The translations under genes and the position numbers were made by a program. DNA of 64,000 nucleotides from Chitinophaga flava. Its GTDB lineage: Bacteria > Bacteroidota > Bacteroidia > Chitinophagales > Chitinophagaceae. The DNA lies in assembly GCF_003308995.1 (NCBI RefSeq), contig NZ_QFFJ01000002.1, forward strand, positions 1,860,001-1,924,000, written 5' to 3'. The notes beneath the pieces were generated by a model, which was given only the letters and a program-made list of their open reading frames with translations, ran no database searches and was not told the origin of the DNA. This document shows positions 24,823 through 34,427 of this stretch, one piece after another. How positions within the stretch are numbered: the first letter of the stretch is position 1; each line of letters starts with the position of its first letter.

Positions 24823-27800
24823 ATGGCATTATCGCATACAGGATTTTTCCTATTAAGAAGTCCGCTGTACGCTGTCAACAGGTACCGCGAAGTGTTACAG
24901 GACAATTTGCAGGAACTGGCAGACAAGAACCCTTTATTCCTCTATGCGCTGTGTATCGCCTCTGGCGACCTGCTGAAGGAGCTGGAAAGATTCCTCAGCG
25001 ACCCGGCATCATTCAACCGGAAAAAAACCGACAAGCTGCGGAAATCACTGTACAAATACTGGGTACGCGCCTGTACCCGAAGCACGCCCTATGGCCTCTT
25101 CGCCGGATGCACCACCGGTTCCATGGGCGAAACCACCCGGCTGCAGCTACATCCTATGAAAGATGCCCGGCAGTTTGTACGCCTGGATATGGACTACTAT
25201 ACCCGTATCAGTACCCATATCAGCCAACAGCCTGCTGTTAGCGACGCTCTTCGTTATTACCCCAACAACAGTCTTTATAAAAGCGGTGATAAATACCGCT
25301 ATGCAGAATATACGATCGTCAACAACCGGCGTAAGTACCTGCTCACCGCAGTGGAAGACTCCGTGTTTATGACAAAGATCATTACAGAAGCCACTGCAGG
25401 CATGACGATCGCACAGATCGTGCAGCTGATCCTGGAAGTAGACCCTTCCATCACAGAGGAGGAAGCAGCCGACTTTGTTCGGGAACTGATCGACTCACAG
25501 CTGCTCATCGCTGAAACAGAACCGCGTATAACCGGTGATGATAACCTGCAATCCCTGACCGAAAGACTTTTGTCTATCCCCGATGCCAGCGAATTCCGGG
25601 AATCCCTGCTAGCCCTGCAAAAACTGCTGCAGGAGCAGAACTACGAACGTTCCCGCCTGACCTCCATCCATCAGCTGTGTGAAACGGCTTTCCCCATCAG
25701 CATTCCCAAAGACCTGTTACAGGTAGACCTGTTTAAAACAGCGCAGCAATGTGAACTGGGTGAGCCGCTGGTCAACGATATCATAAGCCAGATCAATCAA
25801 CTGCTGGCGCTCTGCCACGGTTTCCCGAAAGGACATTCCGAAATATCTTCTTTCGTGAGCCGTTTCCAGGAACGCTATGAATCGCAGGAAGTACCACTCA
25901 ACCTGGTGCTGGACGGAGAAACCGGTATCGGTTACGGTTCCGGTATTGAAAACTCCGTACATGCGCCCTTTGTGGAAGATGTGATGGGCGGCGCCGGTAC
26001 TGAAAATAATACCGTCACCTGGTCTCTCTTGCAGCAGCTCAGTCTCGATAAATACGAACAAGCCCTGCAACAGGGATTACAAGAGGTGACCATCACAGAA
26101 GAAGATCTGAAGAAACTGGGTGACTATGAAACAGTAGAGATGGCGCAGAGCTGCTACCTCTTCGGCAGCCTGCACGCAGCTTCGGCAGCAGCCGCCGACA
26201 AAGGCGAATACCGCTTCGCACTCAACTCCATGGGCGGTCCTTCTGCAGCTAACCTGCTCGGCCGCTTCTGTAGCGGTGATTCACAGCTGGCCACCAAAGT
26301 AAAAGATATCCTGGAGGAGGAAGCCGCTACCTATCCGGACCTGATCCTGGCAGAAGTAGTACATTTCCCTGAAGCCCGTGCTGCTAATGTACTGATACGG
26401 CCTGCTCTTCGTCCTTATGAAATTCCATATATCGGAGTGGCTGGTATTCCGGAAGACCACCAGATTCCCATTTCCGATCTGATGGTATCCATAAGACAAA
26501 ATGAAGTGGTCCTCAGAAGCAAAAGGCTCAACAAACGCGTGATACCACGTCTGAGCTCTGCACATAACTACAGCTTCAACAGCCTACCTATCTATAAATT
26601 TTTATGCGATCTGCAACATCAATCCGGTAACGGTTCGGTATACTGGGACTGGGGCGTGCTGGGTTCCCGTAAACGCCTGCCCCGGGTGGTATATAAAAAC
26701 ATCATCCTCAGCAAGGCTTACTGGACACTGACAGCTAAAGATGTAGAACAGCTGGGTGATGATACCACTGCCAATATGAAATTCTTTGAACAATACTGCC
26801 AGCAATATGGCATACCGTCAAAAGTGCTGCTGGCAGAAGCGGATAACGAGTTGCTCATAGACCTTACACAACCAGTAGCAGTACAGCTGCTGATCGATCA
26901 GGTTAAAAAAGTGTCTTCTGTTAAACTCAAGGAGTATTTGCTGGAAGATGCCGGTGGTATTGTGTGCGATACGGAAAACAACGTATATGCGCATGAGTTA
27001 TTGCTGCCGCTTCGTAATGTGAAGACTGCAGACAAGGCCCGCCCGGCTGTCCAGACTGCCGCTGCACCAGCTGTTGTACCGGCCTCTCTGCCGGTCCGCA
27101 GTTTTGCACCAGGTAGTGAATGGATGTACGTGAAAGTATATTGTGGTTATCGCGTAGCAGAAGAATTGCTGGCGGGTTATTTTGCGCAACATATTCCCGA
27201 ATGGCAGGAAGATGGCCTTTTTGAAGATTTCTTTTTCCTGCGGTATAGTGATCCGCAGCCGCATATCCGTTTGCGTTTCCTCAACAGCCGCCGGCCTTCC
27301 AATAATGATGAGATCCTGCACCGCATAGAAACAGCACTGCAACCGCTCATCCAAAGCGGACAGGTGTCTAAAATTGTATGTGATACCTACATCAGGGAGA
27401 TAGAACGCTATGGCGCTTCTACCATCCATCTGTGTGAACAGTTGTTTAGCGCCGACAGCCGCGCTGTAGTAGGCATCGTTAGCATGCTGGAAGGAGAGGA
27501 AGGAGAACATTATCGCTGGAAACTGGCCCTGCGTGGTACAGACATGCTGCTGGAAGATTTCGGGCTGACACCATTGGAAAGGAAGTCGCTGCTGGCAAGC
27601 CTGCGGGAAGGATTTACCGCCGAATTTGGTGGGGCCAAACTGTTGCATAAGCCACTCAACGACAAATACCGTAAACATCAACAGGAGATTGCATCTTTCC
27701 TGCGTGCAGAAAATGATGAAAGCAACGAAATCACTGAAGCCGTTGCCTTCTTCCGGCAGCGCTCGGAGATCAACGTGCCGCTGGCCAGACAGATCCGGGA

Positions 27801-27966
27801 ACAGTACAACAACGACGCCCGTTACTTTGATATCCTCGCCAGTCACATACACATGTTCCTGAACAGGATATTCGTTGCCAAACAACGTAAGCACGAAATG
27901 GTACTGTATCATTTCCTGGAAAAATATTACTTATCACAACTGGCTATGGAAGCAACGCTTAAATAA
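24823..27966 (+). CDS. lanB: Lantibiotic dehydratase (LanB), full length
   Basis: 1047 residues. The N-terminal part (to about 720) is the Lant_dehydr_N glutamylation region: 'FFLLRSPLYAVNRY' at the start, 'YWVRACTRSTPYGLFAGC' around residue 80, and 'LSSAHNYSFNSLPIYKFLCDL' near 580. The C-terminal part from about residue 765 ('SEWMYVKVYCGY', 'FFFLRYSDPQPHIRLRF') is the SpaB_C/thiopeptide-type elimination domain. Class I LanB enzymes use glutamyl-tRNA to activate Ser/Thr in the core and then eliminate glutamate to give dehydro-residues. Both domains are in one chain here, whereas I recall the pinensin cluster of Chitinophaga having a split enzyme. The stop overlaps the next start by 1 nt. Confidence 0.95.
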   Translation: MALSHTGFFLLRSPLYAVNRYREVLQDNLQELADKNPLFLYALCIASGDLLKELERFLSDPASFNRKKTDKLRKSLYKYWVRACTRSTPYGLFAGCTTGSMGETTRLQLHPMKDARQFVRLDMDYYTRISTHISQQPAVSDALRYYPNNSLYKSGDKYRYAEYTIVNNRRKYLLTAVEDSVFMTKIITEATAGMTIAQIVQLILEVDPSITEEEAADFVRELIDSQLLIAETEPRITGDDNLQSLTERLLSIPDASEFRESLLALQKLLQEQNYERSRLTSIHQLCETAFPISIPKDLLQVDLFKTAQQCELGEPLVNDIISQINQLLALCHGFPKGHSEISSFVSRFQERYESQEVPLNLVLDGETGIGYGSGIENSVHAPFVEDVMGGAGTENNTVTWSLLQQLSLDKYEQALQQGLQEVTITEEDLKKLGDYETVEMAQSCYLFGSLHAASAAAADKGEYRFALNSMGGPSAANLLGRFCSGDSQLATKVKDILEEEAATYPDLILAEVVHFPEARAANVLIRPALRPYEIPYIGVAGIPEDHQIPISDLMVSIRQNEVVLRSKRLNKRVIPRLSSAHNYSFNSLPIYKFLCDLQHQSGNGSVYWDWGVLGSRKRLPRVVYKNIILSKAYWTLTAKDVEQLGDDTTANMKFFEQYCQQYGIPSKVLLAEADNELLIDLTQPVAVQLLIDQVKKVSSVKLKEYLLEDAGGIVCDTENNVYAHELLLPLRNVKTADKARPAVQTAAAPAVVPASLPVRSFAPGSEWMYVKVYCGYRVAEELLAGYFAQHIPEWQEDGLFEDFFFLRYSDPQPHIRLRFLNSRRPSNNDEILHRIETALQPLIQSGQVSKIVCDTYIREIERYGASTIHLCEQLFSADSRAVVGIVSMLEGEEGEHYRWKLALRGTDMLLEDFGLTPLERKSLLASLREGFTAEFGGAKLLHKPLNDKYRKHQQEIASFLRAENDESNEITEAVAFFRQRSEINVPLARQIREQYNNDARYFDILASHIHMFLNRIFVAKQRKHEMVLYHFLEKYYLSQLAMEATLK

Positions 27967-30155
27967 TGGCATTTACTTGTTACAGACAACTGGACGCAAT
28001 GGACTGTGGCCCCACCTGTCTGAGGATGGTGGCTAAACACTACGGTCGCGACTACCCGCTGGACCACCTGCGGGAGCTGGCCAATATTACCCGTGAAGGC
28101 GTAAGCCTGCTGGGTATCAGCGAAGCTGCGGAAAAAATCGGTTTCCGCACCAACGCTGTGAAGATTACTTTCGAACAACTCGATGAAAGCGTAGAGCTGC
28201 CTTGTATTCTGCACTGGAACCAACAGCATTTTGTTGTATTGCCACCACAGAACTATAACCGGGACAAGAAGAACGATAAGATACTGGTAGCAGATCCCGG
28301 TCATGGTCTGGTAAAAGTTGACAGGGAAACCTTCCAGCGATGCTGGCAGGGTAACCAGCAAACCGGTGTGGTGCTGATGCTGGAGCCTACTGACAGTTTC
28401 CACAGGTTGGCGGCCCCTGCCAGGGCAGCCACCGGTTTCCGTTTCCTTTTCAATTATCTGCGCCCTTACCGCAAGTATGTGGTGCAGCTTTTTCTGGGCC
28501 TCATCCTGGCCAGTATGCTCTCGCTGGTGACACCCTTCCTGACGCAAAGCCTGGTGGACTATGGTATCAACCGGCACAATACTCAATTTGTATACCTGAT
28601 ACTGATCTCCCAGCTGCTGGTCTTTGCCGGCAGCACCGCTATCGAAATGATACGAAGCTGGATACTGCTGCATATGAACAGCCGTATCAACATCAACATT
28701 ATCTCCGATTTCCTCATCAAGCTTATGAAACTGCCTATCCGCTTTTTCGACAGCAAAATGATCGGAGATATTCATCAGCGTATCGGCGACCATACCCGCA
28801 TTCAGAACTTCCTCACTGGCACCACGCTCTCCACGCTGTTTTCATTCGTAAACCTGTTTGTGTTTACTATTGTACTGGCCGTGTACAGCCTCAAAATACT
28901 GCTGGTGTTTGTACTGTTCAGCGTGGCCGCCATCACCTGGATATTCTTTTTTCTGCGCCGTCGTAAAGCCCTTGACTACAAGCGCTTTCAGCGGATGAGT
29001 GACAATGAGAACATTCTCTTTGAACTGATCACGGGCATGCAGGAGATAAAACTGAATAACTGCGAAACAGCACGGCGCTGGGAATGGGAACATGTGCAGG
29101 CAGGCCTGTACAAGATCAACGTAAAAAGCCTGGCCCTCGGCCAGTATCAACAGCTGGGTTCTGTATTCTTCAACCAGCTGAAAAATATCCTGATTTCTTT
29201 TATCAGCGCCCGTGAAGTCATGAACGGCAACCTCACATTGGGCATGATGCTTTCTGTGAGTTATATCATCGGGCAGATGAACAGCCCGCTGGACCAGCTG
29301 CTGGCCTTTGTACAGTCGGCTCAGGATGCCAAAATGAGCCTCGACAGGTTGGGAGAGATACATAACCGGCAGGAAGAAGAAAATCAGCAACAGATCATTC
29401 CCCAGTCTAAAAACAACGGCGATATTGTGCTGCAGGATGTATCGTTTCAATATGGTGGCGCCAAGTCGCCGTTTGTACTGAAAGATATCGACCTGGTAGT
29501 ACCGGAAGGAAAGGTGACCGCTATCGTAGGTACCAGCGGCAGCGGTAAAACCACACTCATGAAACTGCTGTTACAGTTTTATGAACCTACCAGCGGACAG
29601 ATATTGGTGGGAGAAGAAGACCTGCAGCGCCTTTCGCCCAAGTGGTGGCGTCGCCAGTGTGGCAACGTTATGCAGGATGGCTTTATCTTCTCCGGCAGCA
29701 TCGCTAAAAATATTGCCATCAGCGACGAGAAAATGGACAAGGAAAAGCTGGTACATGCTGCAGAAATGGCTAATATCCGCGGTTTCATCGAAGACCTGCC
29801 AATGGGCTATCAGACAAAAATCGGTAACGCCGGCAGCGGTATCAGCGCCGGCCAGAAACAAAGGATACAGATAGCACGCGCCATCTATAAAAATCCGCAT
29901 TATCTTTTCTTTGACGAAGCTACCAGCGCGCTTGACGCTAACAACGAACACGTGATCATGGATAACCTGGAGAAGTTCTTCCAGGGCAAAACAGTAGTCG
30001 TTATCGCACATCGCCTGAGCACCGTTAAGAATGCCGATCAGATCATCGTACTGGAAAAAGGACGTATCGTGGAATCGGGAACACACGCTTCCCTGACGGC
30101 CCTGAAAGGCAATTATTTTGAACTGGTAAAAAATCAACTGGAACTGGGAGGATAA
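27966..30155 (+). CDS. lanT: Peptidase-containing ABC transporter (C39 type, LanT-like)
   Basis: 729 residues. The N-terminal C39 peptidase has Cys14 in 'DCGPTCL', His88 in 'HWNQQHFVVL' and Asp110 in 'VADPGHG' as likely triad. A six-segment transmembrane domain follows (about 155-460), then the ABC ATPase with Walker A 'GTSGSGKTT' near residue 520, signature 'GISAGQKQRIQIARA' and Walker B 'YLFFDEATSALD'. Such proteins cut leaders after Gly-Gly and export the core, which fits the GG ends of all six leaders here. Its start overlaps the lanB stop, implying translational coupling. It needs an outer-membrane route, for which no TolC gene is adjacent. Confidence 0.95.
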   Translation: MAFTCYRQLDAMDCGPTCLRMVAKHYGRDYPLDHLRELANITREGVSLLGISEAAEKIGFRTNAVKITFEQLDESVELPCILHWNQQHFVVLPPQNYNRDKKNDKILVADPGHGLVKVDRETFQRCWQGNQQTGVVLMLEPTDSFHRLAAPARAATGFRFLFNYLRPYRKYVVQLFLGLILASMLSLVTPFLTQSLVDYGINRHNTQFVYLILISQLLVFAGSTAIEMIRSWILLHMNSRININIISDFLIKLMKLPIRFFDSKMIGDIHQRIGDHTRIQNFLTGTTLSTLFSFVNLFVFTIVLAVYSLKILLVFVLFSVAAITWIFFFLRRRKALDYKRFQRMSDNENILFELITGMQEIKLNNCETARRWEWEHVQAGLYKINVKSLALGQYQQLGSVFFNQLKNILISFISAREVMNGNLTLGMMLSVSYIIGQMNSPLDQLLAFVQSAQDAKMSLDRLGEIHNRQEEENQQQIIPQSKNNGDIVLQDVSFQYGGAKSPFVLKDIDLVVPEGKVTAIVGTSGSGKTTLMKLLLQFYEPTSGQILVGEEDLQRLSPKWWRRQCGNVMQDGFIFSGSIAKNIAISDEKMDKEKLVHAAEMANIRGFIEDLPMGYQTKIGNAGSGISAGQKQRIQIARAIYKNPHYLFFDEATSALDANNEHVIMDNLEKFFQGKTVVVIAHRLSTVKNADQIIVLEKGRIVESGTHASLTALKGNYFELVKNQLELGG

Positions 30156-30159
30156 GCAT

Positions 30160-30720
30160 ATGCCGGAAAACAACTATTGGGACCATAGCCCCAAGCCATT
30201 AAACGGGCACGCTGTACATGCTTCCCTGGAAGAAGTTCGGAGCGAGGAGGTGCAGGAGATCATGGGTAAAATGCCTCCCTGGATCATCCGCAGTGGTATC
30301 ACGCTGATTGGCGTACTGATTGCAGGAGCCTTTGTATGGGCCGGATATTTCCGTTATCCGGATGTGCTGCCGCTCCAGGTGAGGATTACAACCGATGCAC
30401 AGGCGCCGGTGGTACAGGGTAATATTCCGGCAGGAGACGCCTGGCGGGTGAAAGCAGGGCAACCGGTGATGCTGCGGCTGGCCGCCTATCCTGCCGACAC
30501 CTATGGACTGTTGCCCGGTACCGTGACGACAGAGGCCATAGCGGTAAGCGACAGCTCCTTTCGGGTAGACATCCGGCTTACACAGGGCATGCGCTCTACC
30601 ACCGGCCGGGAGATACCATCCCAGTCGGTGCTAACCGGTACCGCTGAAATTATGACAGCAGACCAAAGTGTGCTCCAGCGGGTAATGGGCCAGGTACTGG
30701 CACCGTTGACAAAGAGATGA
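30160..30720 (+). CDS. Miniature HlyD-like protein lacking hairpin and lipoyl domain
   Basis: 186 residues, less than half the roughly 430 usual for HlyD-type adaptors encoded beside Bacteroidota C39 transporters. The N-terminus ('LEEVRSEEVQEIMGKMPPWI') and one membrane segment (about 44-66) match that family, as does the C-terminal beta-barrel part ('QPVMLRLAAYPADTYGLLPG', 'SVLTGTAEIMTADQSVLQRV'). Between them the whole barrel-sandwich/lipoyl and coiled-coil hairpin region is missing: 'RITTDAQAPVVQGNIPAGD' runs almost straight into 'GQPVMLR'. The frame is intact with normal start and stop, so this is a clean internal deletion, not decay. It starts 4 bp after lanT and ends the cluster. It may stabilise or dock LanT without forming a channel. 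Confidence 0.8.
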   Translation: MPENNYWDHSPKPLNGHAVHASLEEVRSEEVQEIMGKMPPWIIRSGITLIGVLIAGAFVWAGYFRYPDVLPLQVRITTDAQAPVVQGNIPAGDAWRVKAGQPVMLRLAAYPADTYGLLPGTVTTEAIAVSDSSFRVDIRLTQGMRSTTGREIPSQSVLTGTAEIMTADQSVLQRVMGQVLAPLTKR

Positions 30721-30867
30721 TCAGCTACCAGTCTGCTTTTGAGAACACTTGTATATGTTTTGTAGATGCTTTTTTTCAAAGATTGTAGATGTGATGTAAT
30801 CTGTAAAATTTGGTTGGATCACGTAAAGTTTGTCACTTTGCATCATTGATTTAACCAGACCTATCTG

Positions 30868-32070
30868 ATGAGAAACATAGTTATCCTGCTTATTTGCCTG
30901 CTTATTGTCATGTCGGCATTTGCCCAGGGACCACAAACCGCTTTTACACCGGACAAGCATATACGAACCATCGGAGCCTTTTCGGAAGGACTGGCGAGGA
31001 CGCAGGTCAGCGGCAGCAAATACGGATATATCGATACCTCCGGGCAACTGGTGGTACAGTCCGTTTTTGAGGAAGCCGGTAATTTTAGTGAAGGTCTGGC
31101 GCTAGTAGGGCAGTCTTTCGATGATCATACCCTGTACGGGTATATCGACAAGACAGGTAAACTGCTGATACCCTGCCGCTATGAAGAAGCCCGTGACTTC
31201 TCCGGCAACCGTGCCGCGGTCAATAAAAACGGTACCTGGGAATATATCGACCGTCAGGGCAAAACCGCAATGGACAGCTCTTTTGTTCGCATAGATACGC
31301 TGATAGACAAAGTATATGGAGGTGTCTACAATGAAATAAAACCTAATCCCCACTCTTTTCATAACGGACTGTTGCTGGTGCGCCGGGGTAACCTGTACGG
31401 CTACACAGACACTACCGGTAAATGGATCATACCGCCCGTTTATCCCTATGCCCGTGATTTCTCTGACGGTGTGGCCATGGTGGCCAGCGGGATCAAAAAA
31501 AGGGATACCCTGTCCGGCAACGACGAACTGGCCCGCATATATAACAGTCTCCCTGAAGGAGAACCCGAATATGCATACGGTGTAATTGATACCACCGGCA
31601 AATTGTTATTTACCGCTGATGTAGACGGGATGGGCGATTTTATGAATGGATGGGCACCCTTTCACCAGGAAAGAGAATGGGGCATGATGAACAAAGCCGG
31701 TAAAATAGTGATACCCGCCCAGTTTGGAGAACAGCCCTATGAGATATCCGACGGAATCTTTTTTGTACAGGTAAATGGTAAAGCGGAGGGTAACCGTGAT
31801 GGCTATATTTATATTCTAAATACCGATGGCCGCACTCCTGTCAAAGTCCCTTTATGTGATACGCCAGACCACTGCATCGTAGATTCCCATATGCGTTTCT
31901 CCGATGGCCTGCTGGCTGTTCAGGTAGGTAACAGGTGGGGATTCCTCGACGCCAGCGGTAAAATGGTGATCACTCCCCAGTTTGAAGAGGTCATGGACTT
32001 TCACGAGGGACTGGCCGCCGCGGTCACCTCGGAAGGCAATCTGGTAGTACTTCGCAATCCTGTAAAATAA
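30868..32070 (+). CDS. Secreted WG-repeat protein, 400 residues
   Basis: Signal peptide 'IVILLICLLIVMSAFAQ' followed by WG-type repeats, short beta-hairpin units with the pattern 'YGYIDTSGQLVVQSVFEEAG', 'YGYIDKTGKLLIPCRYEEA', 'YGYTDTTGKWIIPPVYPYA' and 'WGFLDASGKMVITPQFEEV'. WG repeats (KWG/Leptospira_REP type) are common in Bacteroidota envelopes; no enzyme activity is known and binding roles are assumed. It is the first of three tandem paralogues. The 147 bp between it and the mini-HlyD gene suggest a separate promoter. Confidence 0.9.
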   Translation: MRNIVILLICLLIVMSAFAQGPQTAFTPDKHIRTIGAFSEGLARTQVSGSKYGYIDTSGQLVVQSVFEEAGNFSEGLALVGQSFDDHTLYGYIDKTGKLLIPCRYEEARDFSGNRAAVNKNGTWEYIDRQGKTAMDSSFVRIDTLIDKVYGGVYNEIKPNPHSFHNGLLLVRRGNLYGYTDTTGKWIIPPVYPYARDFSDGVAMVASGIKKRDTLSGNDELARIYNSLPEGEPEYAYGVIDTTGKLLFTADVDGMGDFMNGWAPFHQEREWGMMNKAGKIVIPAQFGEQPYEISDGIFFVQVNGKAEGNRDGYIYILNTDGRTPVKVPLCDTPDHCIVDSHMRFSDGLLAVQVGNRWGFLDASGKMVITPQFEEVMDFHEGLAAAVTSEGNLVVLRNPVK

Positions 32071-32094
32071 TCAACTGTTTTAGCCCTTTTGTAT

Positions 32095-34416
32095 ATGAAG
32101 AAAGGAATACGTATATCCCTTGGCGTAGGAGCATGGCTCCTGATAGCCAGTACTGCTTTCGCTCAGGCTCCGGCCACCGCAGACTATATTGATGGTTTTG
32201 ACGGAGAATTTGCCCCGGTGATGATCAACAAGCAGCCGCAGTTCCTGCACCGCAGTGGCAAAATAATGGTAGACAAAATAGAGCGCTTTGGCAGCTATCG
32301 TACCGTCATAGCGGTAAAACATGATGCCTACGGTGCCATCAACAACCAGGGTACGGTCATCGCCCCGTTTAAATATGATGAGGTAAACATCTTCGATGAA
32401 AAAGACAAAGAACATCCGGAGAAAAACTACTGCTTCATCACCGTGCGGCTGAATGGTGAAACCGGCGCGATAGACAGTATGGGCAATGTATTATGTCCTC
32501 CTGAATACAATGAGATTGATGCCCTCTCCCCCCGTACGTTTAAAGTGAAACAAAATGGCTTGTACGGCTTTTGTGATATGAAAACGGGCAAACTGCTGCT
32601 GGCTCCCCGCTATGAGGATATTCACAAAAGTTATGTGATCGATAACGTCATTGAAATCAAACAGCAGGGCCGCCTGGGCCTGGCGCTGGAAGACGGTACC
32701 ATTATCGTGCCTCCGGGATATAAAGACTTCAGAGGATGGGGCGAGGACGGCACTGATCTGTTCAGTTATTTCACGGCTGCCGGTAAATGCGGGCTGATGA
32801 ACAAACAGGGCAAAGTGGTCACGGAAGCCCTCTATGATGATTTCAATCGTGGTCCTTCGAAAGAGCTGGTAGGCGCGACTGTACAGGGAAAGATCGGTTT
32901 TCTCCAGACATCCGATGGCGTGATGAAAGTGCCTCCGCAATATACCCGCACACAGCAATTAGGTCATCTCCTGCAGGTATGGAAAGGAAATAAATGTGGA
33001 GTGGTGGATGCTACCGGAAAAGAAATTATCCCGGTTGAAAATGATGAAATAACGCTGATGGACGCCAGAGGCGACGGAGTATACAATGTGCCATCTGTTG
33101 CTGTTTCTGCCGGCCAAAGGTCTTACGCTGACCGCGGGCCTTACTATCTGCTTGTAAAAAAAGCTAAAGCAGCAGCTCTGTATACCGATGCCGGCAAACA
33201 GTTATTCCCTTCCGAATACGACGATGTTAAGATCCTGCCTTATTACGGTAAAACCTATGTGGCAGTGGTGAAAAACGGAAAGTGTGGCCTGGCCGACTTC
33301 TCCGGTCATCTGCTGCTGCCGGTACAGTTTGATGGATTTTCAACAGAACGGAGCCAGAATGGTGGTTATGACGATGACTACGCCGGCGATGATAAAAATA
33401 ATTTTATAGGGGTGATGAAAGGAGAGAGGGTAGGTGTTTATAATGTAGCTGCCGGAAAAATGGTGATCCCTGTCCGTTATTCCGAAATCCGCTGGCAGAA
33501 TGCTGAAATACTCCATCTGTCGGCCGGGGATTCTTCTGCGCTGGCCGATAAGTCAGGTAATATACTCCGGCCCATGACGCAGTATGGATTCTACGACGCC
33601 GTAGCAGCCAACAGAATCGTAGAGAAACGTTATACTAACAGTGAAGGCAACACGCTGTTAATAGACAAAGCAGGCAACATCCTCTATGAAAATCAATACT
33701 GGGAGTTTAATGCCAACAATTATAACAGGTTGTTGATGCCCAAAGACAGGAAAAATTCACCGCTACAGTTTAGTAATGGACTGCTAAAGGTAAGAGGGTA
33801 TTCTCGTGAAAACCTTTTTGTAGACAGCACCGGAAAACCGCATGTATTTGAGGACTACGCCTATGTAGGTGATTTTTACAACGGACTGGCTGTTGCAGGA
33901 AAGGAGAATGGTCATTATGGCATCATTAACGAAAAGAAGGAAGAAGTATATCCGGTGGTGCTGGATGATATAGCCTCTTTTGAAGATGAGTTGCTGCAGA
34001 TCAAAAAAGATGGGAAGGTGGGACTGTTGCGCAAGGATGGTACGCTGTTTCTTCCGATTGAATATGAAGGTATCGACCGTATTTATGATACCACTTTTTA
34101 TGTAGTGACCCGCGACGGCAAAAAAGGCGTGCTGAATGCCACCGGAAAACTGGTATTGCCGCTGGAGTACGACGAAATCCGCTACAATAGAGGTATTCAG
34201 TTGTTTGACGTTACTAAGGGAGATAAAAGCGGTATCGTAGATGTTTATGGTAAAACCGTGATCCCTGTGGAATACGATGATGTGGACAAAAACAGGGACT
34301 GGAACGGAGACATTTTTCCATTGTTTGTAAAACAGGGCGAATGGTATTTTTATCTTGATAAAGATGGAAAGGAACTACCGGTAAAATCAAAAAAGAAAAA
34401 AGGTTACGATAACTAA
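32095..34416 (+). CDS. Secreted WG-repeat protein, 773 residues
   Basis: Signal peptide 'ISLGVGAWLLIASTAFAQ', then WG-like repeats throughout, for example 'YGAINNQGTVIAPFKYDEV', 'CGVVDATGKEIIPVEND', 'KGVLNATGKLVLPLEYDEI' and 'SGIVDVYGKTVIPVEYDDV', ending in a Lys-rich tail. The frame is open to a TTG at 32089 but the ATG at 32095 directly precedes the signal peptide. It starts 24 bp after the first WG gene and ends 11 bp before the third, so the three form an operon. Function unknown. Confidence 0.9.
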   Translation: MKKGIRISLGVGAWLLIASTAFAQAPATADYIDGFDGEFAPVMINKQPQFLHRSGKIMVDKIERFGSYRTVIAVKHDAYGAINNQGTVIAPFKYDEVNIFDEKDKEHPEKNYCFITVRLNGETGAIDSMGNVLCPPEYNEIDALSPRTFKVKQNGLYGFCDMKTGKLLLAPRYEDIHKSYVIDNVIEIKQQGRLGLALEDGTIIVPPGYKDFRGWGEDGTDLFSYFTAAGKCGLMNKQGKVVTEALYDDFNRGPSKELVGATVQGKIGFLQTSDGVMKVPPQYTRTQQLGHLLQVWKGNKCGVVDATGKEIIPVENDEITLMDARGDGVYNVPSVAVSAGQRSYADRGPYYLLVKKAKAAALYTDAGKQLFPSEYDDVKILPYYGKTYVAVVKNGKCGLADFSGHLLLPVQFDGFSTERSQNGGYDDDYAGDDKNNFIGVMKGERVGVYNVAAGKMVIPVRYSEIRWQNAEILHLSAGDSSALADKSGNILRPMTQYGFYDAVAANRIVEKRYTNSEGNTLLIDKAGNILYENQYWEFNANNYNRLLMPKDRKNSPLQFSNGLLKVRGYSRENLFVDSTGKPHVFEDYAYVGDFYNGLAVAGKENGHYGIINEKKEEVYPVVLDDIASFEDELLQIKKDGKVGLLRKDGTLFLPIEYEGIDRIYDTTFYVVTRDGKKGVLNATGKLVLPLEYDEIRYNRGIQLFDVTKGDKSGIVDVYGKTVIPVEYDDVDKNRDWNGDIFPLFVKQGEWYFYLDKDGKELPVKSKKKKGYDN

Positions 34417-34427
34417 AATCAGCGCAC

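Noticed and set aside
26998..28793. Two long minus-strand open frames (304 and 288 codons) across lanB and lanT
   Set aside because: They lie antisense to confidently identified genes with overlapping start and stop codons, and their translations show no family pattern.
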